Shown piece by piece: positions 49,450 through 55,609 of a stretch of 64,000 nt of DNA. Position 1 is the first letter of the stretch, and every line of letters starts with the position of its first letter. This stretch comes from Diphasiastrum complanatum (taxonomy: Eukaryota; Streptophyta; Lycopodiopsida; Lycopodiales; Lycopodiaceae). The stretch covers positions 29,146,845 through 29,210,844 of the forward strand of contig CM055095.1 of NCBI GenBank assembly GCA_029204225.1, in the 5' to 3' direction. Made by a program: the position numbers and the translations under genes. The notes beneath the pieces are model-generated. The model saw only the letters and a program-made list of their open reading frames with translations, was not told the DNA's origin and ran no database searches.

Positions 49450-52400
49450 GAGTTGGGCGTCCAGCCTCTTCTCTCTTGTTTTCTGTGGAGATTGATTGAT
49501 AACTAGATCTTGGTGACTTGACTCTTGCTTTCCTACATGGTATCAGAGCTACCGGATCTGCAGCAAGCTTGTTTGTTGGCGTCCTACCAGAAAAGGAGCT
49601 TCTCTGCTTTTTGTTGTGAAATTTCAGCATCTTGCTGATCTTTTCAAGTGGAGATTGGATCAGCTTTTTTGTCTCTTTTCAGGTTGAAGGAGGGCGGCCA
49701 TCAGAGATCTTGGAGGAGCAATTTTTGGCACCCAAAAACCAGAATCTCAAATCTGATTTTTATGCAACCAGTTTTCAGCAAGTTTTGTTTGGAGGAGGGC
49801 GCCCAAAAATCTGCTGCTGATTTTTGGTTGTGGTGTCTCCTTATCTTGCTGTTTTTGTTTTTAGGTTTGCATTTGTGTAGGAGGGCGCCCAAAATTCAGC
49901 AAACACTATTCAGGGTTAGGTCATTAAGAATGTGCTTTATGTTCCGGGAATCAAGAAGAATCTTCTTTCGGTTTCAACTATGTTGAAGCAAGGACTAGTT
50001 GTTGAGTTCAAAGAAGATAAGTGTCTTGTCAAGGATCCTAAAAGATCACTCTTGATTATTGTTTCGGGAACAACTAGCAATGGTGGAAAATCAGTTTGGG
50101 CATTATTTGAAGACCCTACACACCGATCGAGGAGGGGCATACATTAAGAATACGTTCGGTGCATTTCTTCGAGAAAAGGGAATTCCACATCAAATGACAA
50201 CTCCCTATACGCCTCAACAAAATGGTGTTGTCGAGCGAAAGAATCGCACACTCATGGAGATAACGGGCAGCAATCAACCAGTTTCGACATGCCCAACACC
50301 TCATCAAGTTTAGGGCCTAATGTTCATCAAGAACCGCCCGTTGTTGCTCAAAATCAGATTGCAGGAACTGTTGGACAAGAAGGACCAGTTTTGGAAGATC
50401 TTGGACAGCCAAGTGTGGTGTCGGAGGATCTTGGACAACAAATTGTAAGAAGAGACATGGCTGTTGGACAGCCCAAAACAGTACCGCGGTGGCTGTTGTT
50501 GACTTTGCGGGACAACAAAGTAAGTTCATTTTATGATGGAAAGACACGTGCCTCTACAAAATCAGTGGACTATACTGATTTTTCAGATTTTGCTCTTACA
50601 TCTCATGGAGATGTTGCATTGGGTTCTTGTTGTTCTTCCCCATGGGAAGAAGGCAATTGGTTCTAAATGGGTATACAAAATCAAGTATAAGGCAGATGGT
50701 ACCATTGAAAGGTACAAGGCAAGGCTCGTTGCCAAATGCTATGCTCAGCAAAAGGGGATTGATTATGAGGAGACTTTTTCTCCTGTTGCTCGGATGACTA
50801 CCGTGAGGGTAATAACCTCTTTGGCTGCCCCGTTTGGTTGGCGTTTGCGGCAACTTGACATAAAGACAGCATTCCTCAATGGTGATCTCAATGAGGAAGT
50901 GTACCTTCAACAACCTGCTGGATTTTTGGTTGAAGGCCAAGAAGATAAAGTTTGTCTTCTCAAGAAGACACTTTATGGATTGAAGCAAGCTCCGAGGATG
51001 TGGTATCAAAAGATACATGCCTACCTTTGTGATCGAGGGTTTACTAATAGTCCTAGCGAATCTACTCTTTCTGTCAAGCATACTTTAGATTATATCATCA
51101 TTATTTTGTTATAAGTTGATGATATTATTATTACGGGAAGTAATGAGCAGCAGATTGATGCCGTAATACTTGATCTTGGTATGGTTTTTGAAACCTCAGA
51201 TTTAGGCCTATTGCACTTTTACCTTGGTCTTGAATTTGTACAAGAAGGGGCTAGAATTTTCATCTCTCAAGAACGCTACATTGGGCAGATTTTGAAGCGG
51301 TTCAAGATGGAAGATTGCACGCCGGTTGCTACACCTATGGAGACAGGTCTGAAATTAAGTAGTCAAGGTGATGGTGAATCATTTGACACTACTTTATATT
51401 GTCAAGCTATTGGCTGTCTCATTTACCTATGTAATTCAAAACCGGACATTTCTTATAGTGTCTCACTCATGAGTCAATTCATGCATGCCCCGATGACATC
51501 ACATTGGTAAGCCTTGAAGAGGATCTTTCGATATCTTCAAGGAACAAGAAGTCATGGACTGGTTTTTCCTGCTTGTGATGATGCATGTTTGGTTGGTTTT
51601 AGTGACTCAGATTGGGGTGGAGATCAAGACACTAGACGCTCTACAAGTGGACATTGCTTTTTCTATGAAAATTCTGCTATTTTGTGGTCAAGTAAAAAGC
51701 AGCCCACTGTTGCTACTTCTTCTAGTGAGGCAGAATATAGAGCGATATTTTCAGCCACAACAGAGTGTTTATGGCTGAGAAGACTACTTGTTGACATGAA
51801 GTTTGGCGAGCCCTCAGCAGCTCTTATCTTGAGTGATAGTCAAAGTGCTATTGCCATTGCACGGAATCCTGTTTTTCATGCGAGGACGAAGCACATCGAG
51901 ATCCATTATCACTTTGTTCGGGAGAGACTTCATGATGGCGACATTTCACTTGAATATTGTCCTACGGAGGATAATATTGTGGACCTCTTCACTAAGGCAT
52001 TGCCTAGAGTCAGATTTGAAGCTTTATGCAAAGCTTTAAATTTGATACCACGTGTTGGTTATGTTACATAGTGAAGATTTCAGTTTTTGCATTGTCATTT
52101 AAGGAGGGTGTTAGAAATAAATGACTATGCTAAAGTTAATCCATAGGTTACTTTGACCCAAAAGGTCAAGATTTGTGTAACCATGGGTATTTAGTTCTTA
52201 AGTTTGTCTTAAGTTCAGTTGGACCCAATTTTGGTCATGTACTAACTCGTGGGTCCTTAGGGGTCTAATTTTGTTTAGGGGCCCTATCTTGACTTTTGGG
52301 GGTGCCCTACATTTAGTAAGTGGTTAACCTTAGGGTTTGGTGGCATTTGGTCACATCCAGGTAGAGTACTTAGATGCTCATTGTGTATTCCATTTTAACA

Positions 52401-53338
52401 GTTTGGCTAAGCATTGCTCTCCATTGCTCTTGTTGCTGTTTTCTCTCTCTCTCTGTCTCTCTCTTAGAGTTGGGCACCCAGCCTCTTCTCTCTTGTTTTC
52501 TGTGGAGATTGATTGATAACTAGATCTTGGTGACTTGACTCTTGCTTTCCTACAATCATTACTAGCTCATTGAGCAAGTTTGGTTCTGAAAATTTCTATA
52601 GCTTGCCTGTTATTGCCTGGATCTCTTACCACTCCTTTTCAATTATAGAGCCTGAATTTGGCAGCGTTAAAGAGTAAGGTAAATTAAGTTTTTGCAAACT
52701 TTTCTCATGCAGGGTGGTCATGCGTGATACAGATAAAAGCGATTCTAGGTGACTACGATGCAATACATGTGCGAAGAGGAGATGTTTTGAAAATCAGGAA
52801 AGATAGATTTGGACAGCCACGAACACGTTTTCCTCACCTTGACAGAGATACACAGCCTGAAGCAATTATACTCCGCATTGCTCACTGGATTCCTGCAGGC
52901 CGTACTTTATTCATTGCCTCCAATGAGAGGCAATATAATTTTTTTGATCTCTTGTTTACTAGGTATGTTGCTTAATGCCATTTGTTGGTGGTGGTCGCTA
53001 TGGAAACAAGTTCTCGGATAATATCAGAAACCGTCATATATATCTTTCGTTTTTCTATTTTAGTACTTGATTGGATGCAATTTAATGTAAATGGTTGACT
53101 TGGGTTTTGTAGATACAAGGTTTTCAGGTCGTCCAACTTCACAGACATCCTAACAGAAGTTGTGCAAAATAATTATCAGCTGTTTATGATTGAACGCTTA
53201 GTTCTAGCTGGGTCAAAGACCGTGGTAAGAACTTTTAAAGAGTTGCCGACTGATCTGAGTCTTACAGATGATATAAAGAAAGGAAACCGTTGGTGGGAGA
53301 AACCAGTTTACACTTTTGACAATACAATGTCATCCTAA
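23359..53338 (+). CDS. O-fucosyltransferase-like protein, six exons over 30 kb
   Basis: Six exons join with consistent phases and GT-AG introns into 1275 bp, 424 codons plus stop, with no internal stop. The product matches the plant O-fucosyltransferase family (GT-B fold, GDP-fucose or a related sugar donor). It has a cytosolic N-terminus, one membrane anchor at about residues 42-60, a conserved lumenal YWG...DCPGKHC...GLGHQESSLRCALEEA block (about 92-126), the nucleotide-sugar motif AIHVRRGD (283-290), FPHLDRDTQPEAI and RTLFIASNER. It ends with NYQLFMIERL and VYTFDN. It is probably a Golgi or secretory-pathway type II enzyme; the acceptor is unknown. The family is assigned from conserved motifs, not from a search. 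Length fits the family (roughly 430 aa as I recall). Introns are 4666, 4913, 9899, 9077 and 150 bp and contain retrotransposons. Confidence 0.9.
25452..26075 (+). pseudogene. Ty3/gypsy RT C-terminus and RNase H relic
   Basis: Reads ASPLHGLLKKDAPFACSLDC and AFDTLETLLTSTPIICLPNF, then FTVEIDASSMGLGALLCQ, which carries the first RNase H aspartate. After a frameshift it reads LLAIIFALKKSHHYLYC and DALSHLPANTYNI, the usual end of gypsy RNase H. It stops at LE* (about 26061). No LTR, integrase or primer site flanks it. RNase H removes the RNA strand during reverse transcription; this copy is inactive through frameshifts. Confidence 0.88.
26116..27330 (-). pseudogene. unrecognised minus-strand coding-like stretch
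   Basis: Overlapping minus-strand frames contain protein-like runs: LQACWVIFTYFAPLLLTDIW and TWSLHMVWHGYLHLVQQRYF (26511-26340), SRDIFPMVELVITCDTKALP (about 26280-26210), LVAPIYIACPHEVHLYEYLG (near 26990) and ISAELEHCLNAIPNSNGSIT (27290-27230). They shift frame and hold stops. No domain is recognised. It adjoins the gypsy RNase H relic but on the opposite strand, so it need not belong to it. Confidence 0.25.
28417..28509 (+). CDS. exon 2, O-fucosyltransferase-like gene
   Basis: Acceptor ATTCCAG|G completes Arg131 (AG+G). The exon then codes residues 132-161 (TFVLPSSICIIAMHNDKGLI and on to VEKK), plus two bases of Ser162. The donor is AAAAG|GTACCA. Its start, RTFVLPSSICI, matches the family block that follows the cysteine-rich exon. 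Confidence 0.9.
29018..29062 (-). repeat. gypsy LTR scrap
   Basis: CATAAAGTAAAG...GGACGCGACGAATGTAACGAGCC matches part of the LTR at 5847-5973 / 9665-9791, with a small internal deletion. It lies on the 3' side of a related minus-strand gypsy relic, the position of its 3' LTR. Confidence 0.6.
29359..30693 (-). pseudogene. Ty3/gypsy gag C-terminus, protease and RT start
   Basis: Second copy of the 5847-9791 family. A gag C-terminal part (30693-30420, rich in S and P) ends in a zinc knuckle CLCF...HFARDC that is broken by a one-base frameshift. Protease follows in a 283-codon frame (30210-29359) beginning around ALVDTCSTHSFINSYISSRI. The expected DTG active site reads DTC. RT begins [20 protein letters not shown] and IDYRALNKLTI, then stops after HMDD-like text near 29390. 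The 5' side is cut at 30693, where a different LTR begins. It is inactive. Confidence 0.88.
30685..30853 (+). mobile_element. LTR end and primer site of an element related to 11942-16062
   Basis: GGTTACCAATTACC...GGTTGGGCGGTTTGGCTCCATAGTG aligns with the reverse complement of the LTR at 11942-12418 / 15587-16062. An LTR-type end (ACTCA, 30837) is followed by the primer site TGGTATCAGAGCC at 30841-30853, so the element pointed right. Only the U5-proximal part of the LTR and some leader remain. No matching 3' LTR was seen downstream. Confidence 0.75.
30854..32919. other. intron 2 filler, probably retrotransposon leader then unique DNA
   Basis: The first few hundred bases follow a primer site and are probably the interior of that element. 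They are non-coding, as is the interior of the related complete element. No motif is recognised from 31400 to 32900. Confidence 0.4.
32920..33025 (+). repeat. 21-bp minisatellite, five units
   Basis: Units of CATTTCACTGTTTTTGGCCCT start at 32920, 32941, 32962, 32983 and 33005, with a few substitutions and one 22-bp unit. The period is a multiple of three, so a frame stays open through it (HFTVFGP repeated), but nothing suggests translation. Confidence 0.88.
33423..33653 (+). CDS. exon 3, O-fucosyltransferase-like gene
   Basis: Acceptor TTGTTAG|T completes Ser162 (AG+T). The exon codes residues 163-238, including SSCSMEALYDLELISRKV and VQVEGVNRKELRDQTYYRNA, and ends LAW split at TG|G. The donor is TTG|GTGAG. 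These blocks match the family segment between the N-terminal cysteine block and the sugar-binding core. Confidence 0.92.
33699..33762. repeat. (GA)n microsatellite
   Basis: About 30 GA units with one GC interruption near the end, 46 bp inside the donor of intron 3. Confidence 0.97.
33940..35140 (+). pseudogene. LINE-type reverse transcriptase C-terminal relic
   Basis: Frames in order read YAVDVWSIGLTTTDWGHISC and IRAKLFVPHQIILAEFAVLP (34025-34200). A stop follows, then LEDFQVGDIHYAVAALSTSQ and RGHLYRAYLQST. Next comes SHQLAIETSRYSGTLREARF followed by CSMCDTHE and HFLFRCPAYYEI in the frame around 34620-34700, a C-x-x-C...H...C finger. A charged tail ends near 34995. This resembles the region after the RT domain of plant LINE-like elements, where a finger follows the thumb. 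The catalytic RT part is absent. At least four stops or frameshifts make it dead. Confidence 0.6.
35242..35274. repeat. (CT)n microsatellite
   Basis: About 16 CT units between two LINE-like relics. Confidence 0.95.
35680..36420 (+). pseudogene. LINE ORF1-like coiled-coil relic
   Basis: The frame reads ISPSNPSLDLNEPSTALPLT, then MDSHREMILSMQSHLQ, TDASIEELRREITTIKCAES and TIQQLESKVEQHHTAIQSWA, a heptad-type helix. It continues with LIESQLREQKARVKASQILR, and in a shifted frame DIRLKDIEIFLDEDLTFVQV with KKAYK. A coiled coil followed by an RNA-binding-like region with a xDDDLTxxQxxxRKK tail is the layout of plant L1 ORF1 proteins. In-frame stops occur (e.g. near 35850 and 35975). It follows a LINE C-terminus rather than preceding one, so the two are probably from different insertions. 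Confidence 0.45.
36670..37653 (+). repeat. copia 5' LTR, 984 bp
   Basis: TGTAGAACAACTG...TTTTTCCTACA. The 5' half holds repeated TCGCGA palindromes (seven exact copies between about 36810 and 37205). A TATA-like box, AATATAAATACATG, is near 37330, which would place the RNA start just downstream. Confidence 0.95.
37655..37666 (+). promoter_or_regulatory. primer-binding site, initiator tRNA-Met
   Basis: TGGTATCAGAGC, one base after the LTR. A partial repeat, TGGTATC, occurs 35 bp later at 37690. Confidence 0.93.
37769..39217 (+). pseudogene. copia gag-protease with two zinc knuckles
   Basis: Starts at ATG 37769 (MSSIINIQAKITTILDPEGS). Stops fall at codon 22 (37832), near 38273 and near 38310, and one follows SSNSI at 38783. 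The gag core (LWEELQTKNETRSRNQIMFL) is followed by CNRCRRSGHTEEKC and CIHCHKRGHAAVDC, two CCHC knuckles in tandem where most copia gags have one. Protease has VLDSGATSHFVS and LYVPTLDKDLLSVAKIVDTG. The frame ends at 39217, just inside the pre-integrase region (YHLNI...VLWQENL). All stops sit in one frame, so this copy decayed mostly by point mutation. Confidence 0.93.
39220..40938 (+). pseudogene. copia linker, reverse transcriptase and RNase H
   Basis: A short linker (VRRSDRQ, PPKRYGQDVF) leads into RT. The RT blocks are KYEIDYTDTFSPVVKHT, HIVDEKTAFLHAELEEDLFM, SIYGLKQAARQWYRKKDG and the intact catalytic VYVDDTLIFS near 39960. Then follow LGLQIVRDFEGGKLYLHQQ and IGSLLYLADNTKPDIAFAVY. RNase H reads GFHIESYSDAS, with a stop at the next codon (40489), then AILWISKKQTTIAQSSCEAE, LLMDNTSAFYL and TTDIFTKPLSKALLEKQRG. 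Stops at 39649, 39910 and 40489 inactivate it. The integrase is missing, so even a repaired copy would need one in trans. Confidence 0.94.
40934..40943 (+). promoter_or_regulatory. copia polypurine tract
   Basis: GAGAGGGAGC immediately before the 3' LTR, overlapping the RNase H stop codon region. Confidence 0.88.
40944..41903 (+). repeat. copia 3' LTR, 960 bp
   Basis: Aligns with 36670-37653, with scattered substitutions and small indels. It keeps eight TCGCGA motifs between about 41060 and 41450. CCATT follows. Confidence 0.95.
41909..43500. other. intron 3 right part, no gene seen
   Basis: AT-rich DNA without recognisable coding or repeat structure, except a patch (about 42650-42800) with repeated CGGGTA and TACTGA words. 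Confidence 0.5.
43553..43655 (+). CDS. exon 4, O-fucosyltransferase-like gene
   Basis: Acceptor GATATAG|G completes Trp239 (TG+G). The exon then codes 34 residues, including FVECKDRHNRSAVLLPYSFL and ending PLQMAANK at phase 0. The donor is AATAAG|GTATTA. This short exon is hidden behind a longer open frame in another phase. The family block (WFxECKDRxNRSAxLLPYSFLPT) identifies it. Confidence 0.93.
44001..44050. repeat. (GA)n microsatellite
   Basis: About 25 GA units grading into GAAA units. Confidence 0.96.
44900..44973. repeat. (GA)n microsatellite, imperfect
   Basis: A GA run interrupted by GAAA and GGGA. Confidence 0.95.
45009..46300 (-). pseudogene. hAT transposase C-terminal half, relic
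   Basis: Minus-strand blocks in order: FAEFRGRTIEAVHFQTTMFG (near 46270), VFHVLRLVDREGCTLCLVYE (about 46160-46100), TPIHAVAHMLHPLWRSTRHP and ELHRGWVEYTERVWPS (45920-45810), and VAFDREQCQLREDQLELETW followed by FHGYSTPDLQRLAE (45660-45560). In another frame comes RDWSVWASHHTKRRNRFFIE (near 45500), the hAT dimerisation motif (ERxWSxxxxxHTKxRNRL). A charged tail, FDDSDYELEDEC, ends at 45009. A stop after RARYGEV, a frameshift and an apparent intron or insertion (45810-45710) are present. The N-terminal zinc finger and the first catalytic part are absent. hAT transposase cuts and pastes DNA with 8-bp target duplications. No terminal inverted repeats were found. Confidence 0.8.
46400..48230. repeat. 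complex duplication (A-B-A'-B') with an embedded RT scrap
   Basis: Block B (about 47047-47545) recurs at about 47735-48230, 687 bp apart, with only scattered differences. Block A (about 46474-46655) recurs at about 47546-47732. The first A-B junction is split by 390 bp of copia RT (46656-47046), while the second is continuous. A shorter sub-repeat containing GCCTGAAAATGGCC occurs at about 46440, 46605 and 47690. B holds GTTTCCCGAGGGGCCTG and other GTTTCCC words. No coding signal other than the RT scrap. Confidence 0.85.
46656..47046 (-). pseudogene. Ty1/copia RT scrap inside the duplication
   Basis: Reads HKTLYGLKQSARAWFQRINT, then FIIITLYADNTLLFSNSIDL, then DLDEAHLCLGIQIHKDRNRK and LINCKLALSPMEP. 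The blocks are contiguous copia RT, but the catalytic box is YADN in place of YVDD, so one catalytic aspartate is lost. It has no LTRs, no primer site and no obvious target duplication, and its ends fall exactly at an A-B junction of the surrounding duplication. It is from a different copia lineage than the others in the window. Confidence 0.9.
48231..49070. other. intron 4 spacer, no gene seen
   Basis: AT-rich DNA without motif or repeat match elsewhere in the window. Confidence 0.5.
49076..49537 (+). repeat. copia 5' LTR, 462 bp
   Basis: Matches 52109-52554. Contains a (CT)n tract of about 18 units at 49410-49446, which is shorter and interrupted in the other LTR. Confidence 0.95.
49538..49549 (+). 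promoter_or_regulatory. primer-binding site, initiator tRNA-Met
   Basis: TGGTATCAGAGC directly after the CA end of the LTR. Confidence 0.94.
49900..50320 (+). pseudogene. copia protease C-terminus and integrase fragment
   Basis: Starts NVLYVPGIKKNLLSVSTMLK and LVVEFKEDKCLVKDPKRS, the tail of copia protease. It jumps to the middle of integrase in another frame: LKTLHTDRGGAYIKNTFGAF, TPYTPQQNGVVERKNRTLME. The first integrase aspartate and the pre-integrase zinc finger are deleted. The D and E residues of the remaining half are present (HTDRGG, VVERKN). Confidence 0.88.
50320..52071 (+). pseudogene. copia reverse transcriptase and RNase H
   Basis: A linker leads into RT: AIGSKWVYKIKYKADGTIER, QKGIDYEETFSPVARMTTVR, QLDIKTAFLNGDLNEEVYLQ and KTLYGLKQAPRMWYQKIHAY. 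The catalytic box reads LL-stop-VDD (about 51113): the tyrosine codon of YVDD is a TAA stop. The rest follows: LLHFYLGLEFVQEGARIFIS, SKPDISYSVSLMSQF, then a stop at 51508. RNase H reads LVGFSDSDWGGDQDTRRSTS, ILWSSKKQPTVATSSSEAEY, SDSQSAIAIARNPVFHARTK and EDNIVDLFTKALPR, uninterrupted to its stop at 52069. Confidence 0.95.
52101..52108 (+). promoter_or_regulatory. copia polypurine tract
   Basis: AAGGAGGG immediately before the 3' LTR. Confidence 0.88.
52109..52554 (+). repeat. copia 3' LTR, 446 bp
   Basis: TGTTAGAAATAAATG...CTTTCCTACA, followed by the ATCAT target duplicate. Ends only 178 bp before exon 5. Confidence 0.96.
52733..52962 (+). CDS. exon 5, O-fucosyltransferase-like gene
   Basis: Codes residues 274-349 plus two bases of Arg350. 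It contains the family signature GDYDAIHVRRGDVLKIRKDR, then TRFPHLDRDTQPEAI and GRTLFIASNERQYNFFD. In GT-B fucosyltransferases the HxRxxD-type segment binds the sugar nucleotide. The donor is ACTAG|GTATGT. The position usually reading TPGFF in relatives is QYNFF here. Confidence 0.95.
52963..53112 (+). other. intron 5, 150 bp
   Basis: GTATGT...TTTTGTAG, a normal short plant intron, in contrast with the four giant ones. Confidence 0.93.
53113..53338 (+). CDS. exon 6 and stop, O-fucosyltransferase-like gene
   Basis: Acceptor TTGTAG|A completes Arg350 (AG+A). The exon codes residues 351-424: YKVFRSSNFTDILTEVVQNN, YQLFMIERLVLAGSKTVVRT, LSLTDD and KPVYTFDNTMSS, then TAA at 53336-53338. The MIERL and SLTDD blocks are diagnostic of the family's C-terminus. 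Confidence 0.95.
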
Positions 53339-55609
53339 TTTGCAGCAAATACCTCACAGTCAACTCAAGTGCTGATGTTGCATTCTGGTCTATATGCTTA
53401 AAGAAAATTGTGGGAGCATACTGCTGTATATGCTCTCAATTTGATGCTAGTCTAAGGAGATCCCTTTTCTATCAAGCTGAGGGGTTGGAACTGGGTAAGG
53501 GGAAATTTTTAACGTATTCTGGGGAATTGACATGGTATTACGTTGTTGAACCATGTGAATTTCATTATATAATTCTTGACGTGAGTAGATGTTTGGGTAT
53601 ACAAAGTTTCATTTTTTGTAACATCATAACGGCTGGATTGATTCACCAGATGATCTCCTGAGTGACCTGTAATTCTCAGTTGGTCTACCAGTCTGATAGA
53701 GTTTTTTGAGGTATAGGCTTTGTCCATTGATCTGAACTGTTGGGACCTCATAAGTTCCTTGGAGCTTGGGTCCAGGCCAGTTAACTAGACATTCTCAGCA
53801 ATCTTCTAAGGATATGGGTCATGACATTGGATAGAAAATTCTTCAAATTTCCTTCTATTTGCTCCATGGTGGCTTTATGTTACTCAAAGGCTATATTAGA
53901 TATGCCTAGGTCAGCTAGTACAATTTTACACAATAATCACACAAAAATATCACTTTCATGTTGTTCATGGCTACTTTTCATCAGCCCTGTGCATTAACAG
54001 CTAGATTAACGTCATGTGCATGTAAGAAAACTAATGTTGAATGGGGAATCAAAGCTTCATTGAAGGATGGGGCTAACATGCAGAGGGCCAACTTTATCCT
54101 CCAAGACATAGTTGCCAGCTGGTTATGTTGAGATATGGTGACAATCCTATATATGATGCAAACAATATTTAACTAGAGACGCTGGTGAACTTGACAAGGG
54201 GAATGCCAGGTCGGTTCTGTTCTGTATTAACCATCATGCTATTCTTGTGCATTAGTTGGTTTTTTTTCAATCTCTTCAAGGAATGATGTGTTAATTGTCC
54301 TATTGTGCAACCGTTTGGTAGTGAATTGCTGCAGTCAAAACTTAGTCTAAATCTCAACCAGATGTTTGGAAGTTGGTGATTAACGCTCCGGCACATTATA
54401 CCTTACATTTTTTTTGTCTTTCAGGAAGAAAAAGAGGATACAGAAATGATTGTACATGCTTGATGTTTAACCACTAGGGCATCCCTAGTAATGCTTATCA
54501 CTTGTCCAATATTTTATTTTCTTTACAACGAGTAGTTTCCAATTTGATATAGAACATGTTTTTCCTCTAGAGAATCTTTGGAATAGTTCATTGAAAATGT
54601 GCAGAGTTCTTTTGTATTTAGTTGTCATGCATGGTAGGATATACCTGGGTTTAGTCAAAATTAAAATCAAGTTTGCAACAATTTTTTTGGCGAACCCCAT
54701 TGTTTTTTCACGACAATGGATGGTGGGAACAATGCCATTTGAATGATGCTAATCACATCCATACCTTGAATGTACAAGAGCAATTCTCAAAAGCAAGTTA
54801 AAGTAAGATTTCCATTCCTTACGTATCCTCATTGTAAAAGATCAAATTTACAATAGAGAAGATCTGTGATTTAACAGATAGATACACCTACAAAAAGCCA
54901 TAATAGAAGTTAGCTGTACTTTGGATCAAGTATGCTTATCCAACCTAACGATCGAATGTAGATTTTATGAAGAGAGTTGTGAAAATCTTCTTGTCAATTA
55001 TATCTAAGATATATCTTGTTGCATTTCTCTTGTCCAAATTGGTCTAAATCCATACTACAATGCGATACTCACCCAATGGTGAAGAAACAATTTATGTTTC
55101 CTAGTTTCGAGTGTCTTCAAGAATTATTTAAGAACCTTATCTAGAAGTCACCTGTAATTTTGGCATCATGTAAGGGAGATGAGCATCAAACCTAAAGATT
55201 AGGTCACCTTCATCTCATTTTGTCAAATTTTTTGAGATTTTATTTTGGCGATATTTGTGAATTTTATCGAAATTAGCATTTGTACTTCAAAATGAAAGTT
55301 TTTTTATTTCTTTTGTTGGAGGAATTTGGCTATTTCTTTTAATATAAAATATTCATTGTGGATGGCAAGTATAAAAATGCAAAATTCATTATAGAAAATC
55401 CATGCACAAAAAGGGCCTTCTAAGGAATGTCATGTAGGAGAGAGAAAATCATTGATTTTAAAACTCTAATTGAATTTCTGGTCTGCCCGTGTAGCTCTCT
55501 TAACCCCACTGGTAACATGTGTAGTTAACTAAACAACAGGTAGCCGCAACACGTGGAGTCCAAACTTCAAGACAATGCACATTATTAACTAACGTCACTT
55601 CTTTCGTAA
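53339..55609. other. 3' flank, no further gene seen
   Basis: The first few hundred bases are presumably the 3' UTR. No unambiguous polyadenylation signal can be chosen by eye. The rest is AT-rich with no coding or repeat signature. Confidence 0.5.

Larger units (their letters stand above)
49076..52554 (+). mobile_element. Ty1/copia retrotransposon with LTRs and target duplication, internally deleted
   Basis: A 3479-bp element in intron 4, in the same direction as the host gene. LTRs of 462 bp (49076-49537) and 446 bp (52109-52554) end CTTTCCTACA. ATCAT is duplicated at 49071-49075 and 52555-52559. Primer site 49538-49549; polypurine tract 52101-52108. Gag and most of protease and integrase are deleted; RT and RNase H remain. 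The left LTR begins TATTAG where the right begins TGTTAG. It is of a different family from the copia at 36670-41903. Confidence 0.96.
43656..52732 (+). other. intron 4, 9077 bp
   Basis: GT at 43656. The chosen acceptor is GATACAG|ATAAAAGCG (AG 52731-52732), which joins NK to IKAILGDYD as in the family. An upstream AG at 52710-52711 would insert extra residues and is less likely. It contains two GA microsatellites, a hAT relic, a large duplication and a complete copia. Confidence 0.82.

Noticed and set aside
50596-51081. 161-codon minus-strand ORF
   Set aside because: Antisense shadow of the copia RT.
52711-52732. Exon 5 starting at the earlier AG (52710-52711)
   Set aside because: It would add GWSCVIQ-type residues absent from the family and break the phase-0 join; the AG at 52731-52732 joins NK to IKAILGDYD.
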